From Didymella arachidicola (Eukaryota; Ascomycota; Dothideomycetes; Pleosporales; Didymellaceae): a DNA stretch of 64,000 nucleotides. The position numbers and the translations under genes were made by a program. The stretch lies in the NCBI GenBank assembly GCA_016630955.3, contig CM049993.1, forward strand, positions 992,001-1,056,000, read 5' to 3'. Below the pieces are notes generated by a model. It did no database searches. It saw only the letters and a program-made list of their open reading frames with translations, and was not told the origin of the DNA. Below, one piece after another: positions 11,692 through 22,154 of the stretch (position 1 is the stretch's first letter; each line of letters begins with the position of its first letter).

Positions 11692-12788
11692 TTCGCGGCT
11701 GCGTTAAAAGGCGTAAGGGGCATTATCGCACAAGCGGATGCAAATGTATTACTGGTCACGTAGGACGAAAGAGCATCCGTATCGTTGGCATTGCTCAACA
11801 TGACTCCAGTGTTGTTTTTGTTCTTTGGGGCTATTGAGACTCATTGACTCGAAGATATGAACGTCAGTGGCAAAGTCGCTCCTGCGGCGGTTTGAGAAGT
11901 CAGGGGCGCTTCGCCAAATACGAATGACTACGAACAATCCCCTCTCTCACAGCTGCCCACTCTTCTGTACACAGCATCCATCTAGGCTGTCGCATAGTCT
12001 AGATAATTGGAGGCTCCATATCGTGCATTGATACCACCTTCAGTAGCCCTTACCGTGGGCGACACACAATGGAACCCTAGTGAGTGATCTTCGTACCCCT
12101 TCATGCCACTCTCTACCGAGAACTCTGTGAGTATCCTCGTTCCGGACCAAAAAGCGATCGTGGGATGTAGTGTCAAGGAATCGGACGGTTAATGCTAGCG
12201 CTGTTAGTAGGACCTTCTGGTTGCCCACGGGCATCCAGCGCCTACCAACCCCGTGGAAGGCGATAATAACGCTTCGAAATACGACTGATTGAATGATTGA
12301 TTGATATATTCAACGTCACTATAATGTAGCCATACTTACTCTCCTGCTTGTCCCCAATAGGCTTCGCAGATGGACAGCTACTCTCCATGGTTGTACGTGA
12401 GCCTGCAAGGCCATTTCGCCGTGCGCCTAAAGCTAATCGACGTCTCCTAGTCCATGGACCTTGCTTCCAAAATCATGCACTCATCCAACCCCACACTTCA
12501 AATTCCCTAACGGAATCACAGCAGCATCGTGCGGAAGAATGAATAGAATTTCCAATGATTCTGCAAGTATCTGGATGGCAGATCGATGCGTTAGACCGGG
12601 GAATGTCACGTTGCTCGCTGGCAATGTCGCGTACGTTCAAGGCAATCAGGCTGGCAGTCTAATCCACGGTTCAGGATAGTTCTGCTCAAGTCCTGAAGCT
12701 GATGCCTCAAAAACCTACTTCGGCATCAGGGACTCGTATTGATGGTTTGCGCCACAAGCGCCGTGTGCCATACCAACAGACACCACGT
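11692..12788. other. intergenic, convergent 3' flanks
   Basis: This 1.1-kb gap lies between the convergent GH3 and SDH1 genes. Only short open frames without domains are present; I see no repeat or RNA gene. Confidence 0.5.
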
Positions 12789-14840
12789 TCAATAGCTCCT
12801 CTTTACGGGCGGCACGCTCTTGCACTCATTCTCATCCAACGTCCCCATCATCACCCGTCTCGTCCCATACTTGACATCCTCACCAATATCTTTCTGCCAC
12901 GTCAAACTGTGCACCATCCACTCTTTGTCGTCCCGCTCTTTGTAGTCATCCCTGGCATGCGCTCCCCTACTCTCTGTTCTGGTCAACGCCGCTTGACTCG
13001 TCTGACTGGCATTCGTCAGCAAGTTCCTCAGCTCCAGCGTCTCTACCAGATCACTGTTCCATATCAGGCTCTTATCCGTGATACGAAGGTCGCGCTTGAA
13101 TGTAGACTCGATGTCGCCGAGTGCTGCATTTCCAGAGGCCAGGGAATTTCGTGTGCGGAATACGGCGGCGGTCTTTTGCATCGTGGTTTGCATATCGGAG
13201 CGCAGGGACGAGGTGGGTGTGGAGCCATTGGAGGAGAGGAAGGTGGAGATTTCGCTGATGGAGTCGAGACCGATGCTCTTTTTGGAAGGATTGTGGGTAG
13301 CGCCAGGTGCATGGTTGTCGGCGATGTGGAGGGCCGTTGCTCGGCCCTGGCTTCGTGTTAGCTACACTGGTGAAAGAGAGGGGGGGAGGCTCACAAAAAC
13401 TACGATGTCGAGCAACGAATTGGCGCCAAGCCGATTCGCACCGTGTACGCTGACGCATGCTGCTTCGCCTGCGGCATACAAGCCATCGACAACATGGTCC
13501 TTCCCGTCCTTGACGTCAAGAACCTGGCCGTGATAGTTTGTGGGAATACCACCCATACAGTAATGTACGGTTGGCAATACTGGAATAGACTCCTTGGTAA
13601 TATCGATACCCGCGAAGATAGCCGCCGTCTCAGCGATACCTGGTAGCCGCTCGTGGATGATATCCTTCGGTAGATGCGACAGCTGCAGGCTTATATGATC
13701 TTTCCCTTCTCCACAGCCTCTGCCCTCAATGATCTCAAGATTCATAGACCGCGATACAACATCCCGTGATGCGAGATCCTTTGCTGTCGGCGCATAGCGC
13801 TCCATAAAGCGCTCACCTTCCGAGTTGAGAAGGTAGCCGCCTTCGCCGCGTGCTCCTTCAGTGATCAGAACGCCTGCACCGTAGATGCCGGATGGGTGGA
13901 ATTGCACAAATTCCATGTCTTGAAGGGGTAGTCCTGCTCTTGCTGCCATAGCGCTCCCATCGCCCGTGCTATTATGCGCGCTTGTTGCACTGAAGTATGC
14001 TCGGCCGTATCCTGACTTTGTCAGTCACACTCCTTCCCTTGTGTGAGATTGCACTTACCTCCTGTAGCCAGCACAGTGTTCTTCGCAAACATTCGATGGC
14101 AAGTGCCGTCCTCCATATTCAAGGCCGTGATACCAACACACTTCTCCTGGCTCATCATGAGATCCAGCGCAAACCACTCAATGAAGAACTGCACGCCAGC
14201 CTTCAAGCTCTGCCCATACAGCGTATGCAACATAGCATGCCCAGTGCGATCACTAGCGCATGCTGTCCTGTATGCCTGTCCCCCTTTGCCATACTTCAAG
14301 CTCTGTCCGCCCAGCGCTCTCTGATATATTGTCCCTTCATTCGTTCTCGAAAACGGCATGCCATAGTTCTCAAGCTCGACAACGGCGGGAATGGCTTCCT
14401 TAGTCATGTAGTGGATTGCGTCCTGATCGCCAAGCCAGTCGGAGCCTTTGACTGTGTCGTACATGTGCCAGCGCCAGTCGTCTTCTGTCATGTTGCCGAG
14501 TGCGGCATTGATGCCTCCTTGTGCGGCGACAGTATGGGATCGAGTGGGGAATAGCTTCGAGACACATGCTGTCTTCAGCCCGGATTCTGTGAGGCCTACG
14601 GCGGCGCGAAGGCCGGCGCCGCCTGCACCTACGACAAGTGCGCTGAGCGGTGTCAGCAATATCCATCGTGCGCTCATAACCCTGGTTGGTACCATACTCA
14701 TAATGGTGATCAATGATAGTCAAGCCTTTCACGTCTTGGGCATTTACTGTTGCAAATCCGCGACACTGTCTCGATTTGTGTAAAGTGGAGTTGCGAGCAC
14801 CGAACCGTTGCCGCTGGACAGCACGCGCAAATGCCCGCAT
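12789..14840 (-). CDS. SDH1: succinate dehydrogenase flavoprotein subunit, mitochondrial
   Basis: FAD-containing catalytic subunit of succinate dehydrogenase (complex II), mitochondrial matrix face of the inner membrane, oxidising succinate to fumarate. Length 633 aa, as expected. Exons on the minus strand: 14698-14840, 14059-14642, 13395-14011 and 12789-13346; introns of 55, 47 and 48 nt. A basic presequence (MRAFARAVQRQRFGARN) leads to HHYDALVVGAGGAGLRAA, the FAD-binding motif rebuilt across intron 1. The covalent-FAD His is in FPTRSHTVAAQGG (His84). The substrate-site stretch HGANRLGANSLLD and the C-terminal MMGTLDENECK are present. An in-frame ATG at 14879 would add 13 residues; 14840 gives the cleaner presequence. 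The residues and length suggest a functional gene. Confidence 0.97.
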
Positions 14841-15551
14841 CTTGGAGGTACAGAGGAAAGACGAGATAGCATCTGACATTCAAAGGCGAACACGACTGTC
14901 AAAGACGACATTGTGCAGGTAGGTGGCGCTAATCAAGCTACCCGGCGCCCCTCCTGTGATGGAGTAAATCCTCGGTTGTATCGACGCGCATCATCTGGGG
15001 ATCCGGGGTAGCTCTGCCCGCTCTGCACTCACGCACATAGTATGGCTTGCTTGCATGTACTCGATGCCCGCAGTCGATGTCAGTATGTCGGCTACATGAA
15101 AGTCGTCATTTCTGCTGCCTCAGATGAGATGTGGCGCGTTTCAATGCCGCATAGTTCATTGCTGAGGTCTAGGAATCGCAGATGTCAAAGCTCGCGACTC
15201 GGGCACTGCCGCGGGCCTCTGGCGACACGACCAATCAGTGCAGCAGCATTTGAAGGAAGTAACCGAACAGCCTTACCAAGCGGTTACATGCTCACGAGCA
15301 TGGTATTAGGTGATCAGGGATAGCAGAAGCACCACCTGGACAAAAAATATCGGACGCCTTTGGCCGCTGACCTTATCAAAAGTGTCCGACTTTTTTTGAG
15401 TAGGTGGTGGAAGCACAGCGACACGTGAAAGGTCAACAATTCGAGAGCAAACAGGTTTTATCGCTATAGGAATTTCGAGAATGTTGCTGGCTTGACAGTG
15501 TCATTCTATGGGATCACCGAAGTGAGCTCACAAGGCAGAGAGTGAAGGTAT
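14841..15551. other. intergenic, SDH1 promoter and TRP5 3' flank
   Basis: This 711-bp gap lies upstream of SDH1 and downstream of TRP5. It contains a CCAAT motif (CCAATCA, 15231-15237), possibly a HAP-complex site for the respiratory gene, and the inverted repeat at 15331-15408 listed separately. No ORF is supported. Confidence 0.5.
15331..15408. repeat. 78-bp imperfect inverted repeat
   Basis: Arms 15331-15355 and 15384-15408 are imperfect reverse complements (20 of 25 positions). Both start ACCACCT at the outside, have an A6-7 run in the middle and end CGGAC at the inside, with a 28-bp spacer. It could be a tiny foldback element, a transcript-end hairpin for TRP5 or a binding-site pair. 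No target duplication is obvious. Confidence 0.5.
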
Positions 15552-17831
15552 TTAGAACCTCAGGTCCCAGCCAATCTTGGGACCCAGCGTAGGCAACTCT
15601 TCAGCAACGCTCTGCACGTCCTTGTCCCCGCGACCGGAAACGCAGATGACAATGTCTTGATCCTTGCTCATAGTTTTGGCCAGCTCCACAGCACCGAAGA
15701 CAGCGTGGGCAGTTTCGAGTGCAGGGATGATGCCCTCCAATTGCGAAAGAAGACGGAAGCCAATGAAGGCCTCAGCATCAGTTGCAGCAATGTACTTAGC
15801 ACGGTCATTGTCTTTCCAGCTGGCCAGCTCAGGACCGACACCAGGGTAGTCAAGACCTGCAGAGACAGAGTGAGTCTCGCTAACCTGACCGTGCTTATCC
15901 TGAAGAATATAGGTGCGAACACCGTGCAGCACACCCTTGGTGCCGCCAGACAAGGTCGCACTATGACGATCGGTGTCAATACCGTCACCACCAGCCTCAA
16001 CACCGAGAAGCTTGACCGAAGGGTCATTGGAGAAGGGGTAGAACATGCCAACAGCGTTAGAGCCACCACCGACACAGGCAACAACTGCGTCAGGAAGCTT
16101 GCCGCGCTTCTCCTGCATTTGCTGCTTGGTTTCGTTACCAATGATCGACTGGAAGGTACGGACAATGGTAGGGAAGGGGTGGGGACCAATGGCAGATCCA
16201 ATGATGTAGTGAGTGGTGTCAAGATTGACGACCCAAGCGCGCATAGCCTCGTTGACGGCATCGCGGAGAGTCTGGGATCCAGCCTCGACAGCAACAACGG
16301 AGGCACCAAGAAGCTTAATGCGGAAAACGTTCAAAGCCTGGCGTCTAACGTCCTCAGCACCCATGTAGATGGTGCACTTCATGTTGAATTTGGCACAGAC
16401 GGTGGCAGTCGCAACACCATGCTGACCAGCACCAGTCTCGGCGATGATCTCGGTTTTGCCAAGTCTTCTGGCGACCAGGACCTGGCCGAGCGCATTGTTG
16501 ATTTTGTGACTTCCGGTGTGATTGAGGTCCTCGCGCTTCAACCAAATGTTTGCACCTCCGGCATGCTCTGTCAGGCGTTCTGCAAGATGCAAATGTCCAG
16601 GGCGACCCATATAATCGTAGTATGATCTGTACTCTTCCCAGAATTTGGGATCCTCGATCGCCGCATTGAAGCCCTTCTCGAGCTCCGAAAGACAATCCAT
16701 GAGCGACTCGGGAACGTATTGACCGCCGAATTCACCGAAGCGGGGCGGCAGTGCATGCTCCTCATCAAAACCGTCACTGCCGGCGTTCAACTGCTCCAGC
16801 TGATCCGCAAGTCCGGGACCATCGGGGGTGTCGGCATCAGTGATGACCTTGTCGACATGGACACCAGTGGGCTCCTTAGCGCCGTCGATGGCCTCGACGA
16901 TGCCAACTTCCCGGGTAGTCTCGCGGCTGCTCTTGCCGCAGATCTTGTCGCAGTACGTCTCGACAGCCTTTGCGCCAGTTCCAGGTTCAGACTTGGCAAT
17001 CTCGTTGATGATCTGACTGCCAATAACGACACCCTCAGCAATCTGGCCAACGCTCAGAAAGTGATCCCGGGTGCTGACACCGAAACCAACAGCAGCGGGC
17101 TTATTGCCAGAGTACTTGTGGACACGCTCCAGAAGCTGGGGAAGAGCAGCGTTCATGGATCCGGAAGCACCGGTGACACCCATGCGGGAGACGACGTAAA
17201 TGAACGAATCCGCGATCTGGCAGAGGACGCGCATACGATGCTCAGAGGTTGCAGGCGCGATCAGAGGGACATAGGACAGACCGTAGCTACGGCAGTAGTT
17301 CCTGAAGCGCAGAGCCTCCTCAGGTGGCAGATCAACCATGATGAATCCGTTGGCGCCGGCCTCCTTTGCGTCCTGGAGCATCTTCTCCTCGCCGTAGCTG
17401 AGGAGAGGGTTGTAGTACCCCATGAGCATGACCGGGGCCTTGAGACCGCGCTTCCTCGCATCACGGATCATCTGGAGGACATCTGCGGTGTTGACACCGT
17501 TCTTCAGGGCCTGAGTGTTCGCGGTCTGGATCGTGGGGCCGTCGGCAATGGGATCGGTGAAGGGCATTCCCAGCTCGATAATGTCTGGACAAGTCAATTG
17601 GCTGTATCCCGTGCAATCGCTGCTCGTGTCAGTTGTGCGTACCTGCGCCACCAGCCTCCATGCCCAGCATGATGTCGGGCGTCTCCTGAGCGGTAGGATA
17701 ACCAGCTGTCACATAGGTGACGAGGGCAGACTATCTCGCCGTCAGTACTCGTTCCTGCTGCAATTGGATTTTGCTCAGCATACCCTGCCCTCCTTCTTGC
17801 ATTGCGCAAACGTCTTCTTAATGTGCTCCAT
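15552..17831 (-). CDS. TRP5: tryptophan synthase, fused alpha-beta
   Basis: Bifunctional tryptophan synthase of 722 aa: the alpha part cleaves indole-3-glycerol phosphate and the beta part joins indole to serine with PLP. Exons on the minus strand: 17784-17831, 17643-17730 and 15552-17584, introns 53 and 58 nt. The N-terminus starts MEHIKKTFAQCKKEGR. The alpha catalytic residues sit in DIIELGMPFTDPIADGP (Glu49, Asp60, the same numbers as in the bacterial enzyme). A linker of about 30 residues leads to the beta part (PPRFGEFGGQYVPESL), with the PLP lysine in GSHKINNALGQ (Lys406) and the phosphate loop CVGGGSNAVGMF. The fusion is the normal fungal form. A Gcn4/CpcA motif lies 82 bp upstream, consistent with cross-pathway control. 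Confidence 0.97.
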
Positions 17832-18451
17832 GTTAGGCCAAAAGTCGTGTATGTGGAAAATTATCTAGCAAGCCGTGAAGGCGGATTGACCTCTTTTAGG
17901 TGCAGTGCAACGTGAGTCACGGTTGGGTAATGAGGTTTGCCGGAGAAATTGGTGATGCACGGTTGTGGTGACTCGTCCATTCATTTATTGATGCCGAAGG
18001 CGGCGAGGCAGAGGCGTTCCAATTGAGCCCCGCACTAGCCTATTCTGCCTGCATCGACTGTCATCCTTCATTCAGGGCCGCCCTGTCAAAGACCAAGGCC
18101 GAGCCTCATCAACCTCCATTGTCTAAGTGGATGTGTACCCCAACCATCGTCCTCGCAGAAGCTCTTAGAGGCCTGAGGACGATTATCCTTGAGAGACTGC
18201 AGGCAATTCTTCCTGTTTCTGACGTCACTATGGCTACGCGATCATGAACTTCGAAGAAGTGGCTTCAAAATCGAAGTAGGATTTTGTGAAGTTTCGACTT
18301 CGGGAATGTTACATAATCCGTACGGAGCGTAAAAGAAGGGTAATACAAGGTCTGATCGATACCTACGCGTTGGTTTTATGTGACCTTTGCACCCTCCCCG
18401 ACCTTTGCACGAGCTCGACCGTACAGTCACTTGCTTTTTCCAGCACACTTG
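17832..18451. other. intergenic, TRP5 promoter
   Basis: This 620-bp gap should hold the TRP5 promoter and the 3' flank of the next Cys-rich gene. Apart from the CpcA motif I see no supported feature. Confidence 0.5.
17913..17919. promoter_or_regulatory. Gcn4/CpcA binding site upstream of TRP5
   Basis: TGAGTCA is a perfect match to the palindromic TGASTCA element bound by Gcn4/CpcA under amino-acid starvation, centred about 85 bp before the TRP5 start. A six-of-seven match (TGACTCg) lies near 17969. Cross-pathway control of tryptophan genes by this factor is well established in fungi. Confidence 0.6.
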
Positions 18452-19168
18452 TCACAACCCAAAGCTTCGGCGCAGCGTCCCCCATTCAGGATCGAAATAC
18501 CTGCCGAATCCTCGAATTTCGCACATTCGATTGAAGCATCGCTGACAGATGCTGTTCTTCTCTCTCCTCCTGCCGCACCGCCCGTGTCTCTGAGGGTCTT
18601 TCTCCCAATGTGGATCAGGCTGACCTTGCTCATCCAGCGGCCCAACCTTCCAATTGCGGTCAACCGGTCTGTTGAGCCTGGGATCGTCAAATACACAAGG
18701 AAATCCGAGTCGGTCTCCGTCGAATTCCGCCAACCAAGAACAGCCCTGCTCTTGAGCCTTTTGGTAACAGCGCGCGCAGAGCTGGCCGCGGTGCCGCACA
18801 GTACCACATAGCCGAGCGTCTCTAGGATTGAAGTCACGGCGCCACGCGTCAAGACGATACTCCGGATCTTTGCAAGCGCAGAGGTAAGACCATCCTTTGC
18901 TGATCCTTTCGTTATTGTCATGCTCCAATTGGCGCATGTAGGCGTCGATGAGACGGTTCAGGTGGCGTCTGTATGGGTGAGACGCTGCTTGCTCGTACAG
19001 AGCATCGAAGCTCATGTTTCTGCACCAGGCACAGATGTCTGGACCTCTTTGGTGTCCTTCTGGACGAGAGTTACAGGCAGCTCCAAAAGCACAATGAGGC
19101 TTTGGTGGCGGCCCAAGCATCGGTGGTGGGCCAAGCCTAGGCAGCTGGGACTCGGACTCTGACTGCAT
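18452..19168 (-). CDS. Cys-rich protein, paralogue of the adjacent gene
   Basis: Unrecognised protein of 238 aa. It shares a layout with the neighbour at 19232-19759: an ICxxC-type pair early (CAWC here, CINC there), then LCAcxDPexR, WRRD-N-R-aRLC, a V-R-G-x-x-CARC pair (QLCARC here, AACARC there) and a late G-x-x-x-YF. Here further cysteines follow (CGRRREKNSICQRC). Paired C-x2-C motifs suggest zinc binding; no catalytic motif or signal peptide is seen. A short upstream exon (ATGGCAA at 19209-19215, then a 43-nt GT-AG intron) would add MAS before the first Met and cannot be excluded. The gene is at the edge of the transposon island. Function unknown. Confidence 0.6.
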   Translation of the reverse strand: MQSESESQLPRLGPPPMLGPPPKPHCAFGAACNSRPEGHQRGPDICAWCRNMSFDALYEQAASHPYRRHLNRLIDAYMRQLEHDNNERISKGWSYLCACKDPEYRLDAWRRDFNPRDARLCGTVRHRGQLCARCYQKAQEQGCSWLAEFDGDRLGFPCVFDDPRLNRPVDRNWKVGPLDEQGQPDPHWEKDPQRHGRCGRRREKNSICQRCFNRMCEIRGFGRYFDPEWGTLRRSFGL

Positions 19169-19231
19169 GCCTTTTTGTCAGTAGGATACAACACGGCAAG
19201 AGAACTACTTGCCATTAGGGGCAGGTTAATA

Positions 19232-19759
19232 TCAAGTCAGGATCTCGTTGTAGCCTTCCACATCGTCGTCGTCCTCTTCCTCCAATCCTACCGACCTCGA
19301 CGACACAATCTTGTCCGCCTCTTCATGACATAACCCACTCGGTGTGAAGTATTGCACGATGCCGATCTTCTGCAAACGTCTTCTCCAACACCTTGCACAG
19401 GCTGCACCCTTTCTGCCAACCACTTTGCAGGTGAGACGGGTTCCTCGAAGATTTAGGTCACGCCGTCGCCACCTGCAGTACTGAAAGTCAGGATCCTCGA
19501 AGGCGCAAAGGTATCGTCCGTGTGCTTCGATGTTTAGCTTGACGATGTACTTGCGACGAAGCTCTTCGTCAACGAGAGCGAGTGTTGTGCGGTCGTTGTT
19601 GGCCCAGGTACGTAGCTGTTGGGGGTCGTGTCGAGTGAGACAGTTGATGCAGATCTGGTGAGGGTTGAAGACTTTCCGCCCAATGCCGAGACAGCTGCCT
19701 CGCAAGACACACTCTACGATTGGTGGAGACCTAAAATGCACCCCAGCTACTGAAGACAT
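19232..19759 (-). CDS. Cys-rich protein, paralogue of the adjacent gene
   Basis: Unrecognised single-exon protein of 175 aa, tandem to the gene at 18452-19168 and clearly related by the shared order ICxxC, LCAfeDPdf, WRRRDLNLRGTRLxC, GrkGaaCARC and YFtp. The C-terminus is acidic (EEEDDDDVEG). The regular cysteine pairs suggest a zinc-binding module. The 72-bp gap to the partner and the same orientation suggest tandem duplication. Function unknown; it could be a nuclear or nucleic-acid-binding protein, but nothing shows it. Confidence 0.6.
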   Translation of the reverse strand: MSSVAGVHFRSPPIVECVLRGSCLGIGRKVFNPHQICINCLTRHDPQQLRTWANNDRTTLALVDEELRRKYIVKLNIEAHGRYLCAFEDPDFQYCRWRRRDLNLRGTRLTCKVVGRKGAACARCWRRRLQKIGIVQYFTPSGLCHEEADKIVSSRSVGLEEEDDDDVEGYNEILT

Positions 19760-20075
19760 ATGATGGCGAAGAAGCTCGGATGTTTGGACTCAGCTTGGAA
19801 GGACACGCTCCACTCTTTGCCGTGAGCTTCACGTCAATGCATCGAAACCCACGTAATCATTCGTCAGGTATCTCGAAGCTCAATAGGCAGGAGCTGGTTG
19901 GGCTTTAGAAAGTCCATCGTGGTGCTTGTTCTAATACAAAGTCGCTCTGGTGGCACAGCGCTTTTCGTGTTGTGTGCGAGGGGAACCACCAGCAATGGTC
20001 AAAGTACGAAAGTGACCCAAGCGGAGCCGATATTTCCTGTATGGTCGGAATCAGCCAATGCTATCGCGTCTGACG
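19760..20075. other. intergenic, left flank of transposon
   Basis: This 316-bp gap lies between the Cys-rich gene and the TA target site of the outer transposon. I see no ORF or repeat. Confidence 0.5.
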
Positions 20076-20081
20076 TAGCGT

Positions 20082-20127
20082 GTTCGGCCTCGTGATGCAC
20101 GCGGCGCGTGATGCACACCCCACCAAC
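20082..20127 (+). repeat. left terminal inverted repeat, outer element
   Basis: Pairs with 24013-24058 in reverse orientation with one mismatch in 46 bp. It contains CGTGATGCAC at 20091-20100 and 20107-20116, likely transposase binding sites. Confidence 0.93.
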
Positions 20128-20168
20128 ATTGACCTATACTGCGCACCCCCCCATAACTCAACCCCACG

Positions 20169-22061
20169 ATGCCGTTAAAAGAAGCCCTCGCAGAGCTAGC
20201 TACTTTGAAGTATGGAGAACATTTTACGTATAAAGATCTTGCCCAGAAACACGGTTGTTGTCGCACTACGTTGAGCCGAAGGCACCAAGGTGTATGCGCG
20301 TCAAATGAGGTCAAATCAAAACACCAGCTAGTTCTCCACCCACGCGATGAAATAGAGGTTGTACAATACGTCAAATCACTTACCGAGAGACACCTTATGC
20401 CTACAAGAAAGATCCTGCGGAGAATCGTGAAGTCGCTGTGTCAATGGGAGCCCTCCGATCGATGGGTATCGCGCTTCCTTCATCGCTACCCCGACGACCT
20501 TCTCACAGCCTGGACCACGCCTATGGAAAAATCACGTCACGATGCTGCTTCATATGAATCCTTTAGCTCTTATTTTGACCTGCTGCACAGTACAATCAAG
20601 CAGCATTCAATAGAGCCTGAAAACACGTACAATATGGATGAGAAGGGATTCATGATTGGAGTGATGTCAAAGGGCGTCAGAATCTTCGATAAGCGACTCT
20701 TTGGGCGCCGGAAATACAAGCTAGCATCTCATGATGGCAACAGGAAGTGGGTGACAGTAGTAGGAGCAGTAGGAGCTGATGGTTATGCGTTGCCGCCCGC
20801 AGTCATCTATCCTTCATCGTCTCTCCAGCTCCAAGAGAGCTGGGTGCAGCGCGTCGACGCAGGGAAACACGATATACACTTTGGTACCTCAGTAAATGGC
20901 TGGATAAATGATGCTCTTGGTGTTGCCTGGCTGAAGCAGGTGTTTGATCGCTATACAAGAGTAAGAGCGCGAGGGAAGTACAGGCTCTTGATCCTTGATG
21001 GCCACGGCAGTCACGTTACCCAGGCCTTCATCGAATACGCTCATGCTAACAAGATTCTCCTACTTATATTCCCTCCGCACGCAACCCACGCGCTTCAGCC
21101 GCTTGATGTAGCGTGCTTTGGGCCGTTGGCACAGAGCTACTCCATGGAACTCCTTCACCGCGGCCATACCACAGAGGGGTGGGTGCCTGTAGGTCAAGCT
21201 GACTTCTTCCCGCTCTTTTGGGCAGCTTGGAAGAAGACCTTCACCAAAGACCTCGTTGTACAGGCCTTTAAGTGTACTGGAATCCACCCACCAGATGCCG
21301 ACGTCGTGCTCAAGAAGTTCAGAATACCAACACCAAGGACGCCTAGCACGACCTCAGAGCCTACAGGGCCTCAGCCTGCACCAGGTTCACCTAGTTGGCG
21401 CAAGACGCAGCGGCTACTTAAGCGTGCAAGAGAAGAGGATAGGTCCAGTGCTGATGAGGCAGTTGATCAAGCCCTTCACCAACTCCACGTGCGATTAGAA
21501 GTCCAAGAAGCTCGGATTGAAGGCCTAGAAGAGGCTCTAAAGGCTAATAAGAATAAGAAGAGAAAGCGGAGGGTACTACCTTTGCAACCTATTGACGGTA
21601 ATGACAGTGGTGGTGCAGTCTTGTGGAGTCCTTCACGCATTGAGCGCGCGAAGCAAGAACTCCAGGCAAAAGAGGACCTAGAGCGCGCTGCGGAGGCAGC
21701 AAAAGCTACTAAGAAGGAGCTTCAACACCAGAAGAAGCTTATTCAAGCGAAGGAGAAGGAAGATAAGCGTGTTGAGCGAGAGAAGAAGAAGGTATTGACA
21801 GCTAAGGCACAGGCTGCAAAGCGCGCTCAAATTGAGGCTTGTAAAGAAGAGGCTCAGCGCAAGAGCAACGCAGAAAAAAGTACCCAATTGCCTAAACAGG
21901 CTAAGAGTAAGGCCTCACAGAGATCTCAGTCAAAAGTAACAAAGAATCGTGGTGGTGGTGCTGTGCGAAGGCAGGTGGCTGCCCATAAGGCGCCCTTACC
22001 ACCTTCACCCACAACAACGTCTACTGGCCGCACCACGCGTCCTCCAAAAAAACTGTGGTAG
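20169..22061 (+). CDS. pogo/Fot1-type DD35D transposase (outer element)
   Basis: Complete transposase of 630 aa without stop or frameshift. An N-terminal psq-like helix-turn-helix (residues about 5-45: YKDLAQKHGCCRTTLSRR) and a CENP-B-type helix-turn-helix (about 60-115) should bind the terminal repeats. The DDE_1 catalytic core has Asp157 (NMDEKGF), Asp277 (LLILDGHGSH) and Asp313 (LQPLDVACF); 35 residues lie between the last two, the DD35D spacing of fungal pogo/Fot1 enzymes. The C-terminus (about 420-610) is a long Lys/Glu/Ala-rich coiled-coil-like tail with basic stretches that may serve nuclear import. It starts 41 bp inside the left inverted repeat. Intactness suggests recent activity. 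Confidence 0.92.
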   Translation: MPLKEALAELATLKYGEHFTYKDLAQKHGCCRTTLSRRHQGVCASNEVKSKHQLVLHPRDEIEVVQYVKSLTERHLMPTRKILRRIVKSLCQWEPSDRWVSRFLHRYPDDLLTAWTTPMEKSRHDAASYESFSSYFDLLHSTIKQHSIEPENTYNMDEKGFMIGVMSKGVRIFDKRLFGRRKYKLASHDGNRKWVTVVGAVGADGYALPPAVIYPSSSLQLQESWVQRVDAGKHDIHFGTSVNGWINDALGVAWLKQVFDRYTRVRARGKYRLLILDGHGSHVTQAFIEYAHANKILLLIFPPHATHALQPLDVACFGPLAQSYSMELLHRGHTTEGWVPVGQADFFPLFWAAWKKTFTKDLVVQAFKCTGIHPPDADVVLKKFRIPTPRTPSTTSEPTGPQPAPGSPSWRKTQRLLKRAREEDRSSADEAVDQALHQLHVRLEVQEARIEGLEEALKANKNKKRKRRVLPLQPIDGNDSGGAVLWSPSRIERAKQELQAKEDLERAAEAAKATKKELQHQKKLIQAKEKEDKRVEREKKKVLTAKAQAAKRAQIEACKEEAQRKSNAEKSTQLPKQAKSKASQRSQSKVTKNRGGGAVRRQVAAHKAPLPPSPTTTSTGRTTRPPKKLW

Positions 22062-22080
22062 CCAAAAGTTTCGCAATAGT

Positions 22081-22154
22081 CTATAACGTGTTTCCCCACC
22101 GAGCCGCCCACCCCCACCGAGTCGCCCGCCCTCACCAAAATCGCGACTATTACA
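22081..22154 (+). repeat. left terminal inverted repeat, inner element
   Basis: Perfect 74-bp reverse complement of 23865-23938. It contains the motif CCACCGAG[CT]CGCCC twice, at about 22097 and 22115, probably transposase sites. Confidence 0.95.

Noticed and set aside
15657..17672. Long plus-strand frames (322 and 317 codons) opposite TRP5
   Set aside because: Antisense shadows of the TRP5 coding region.
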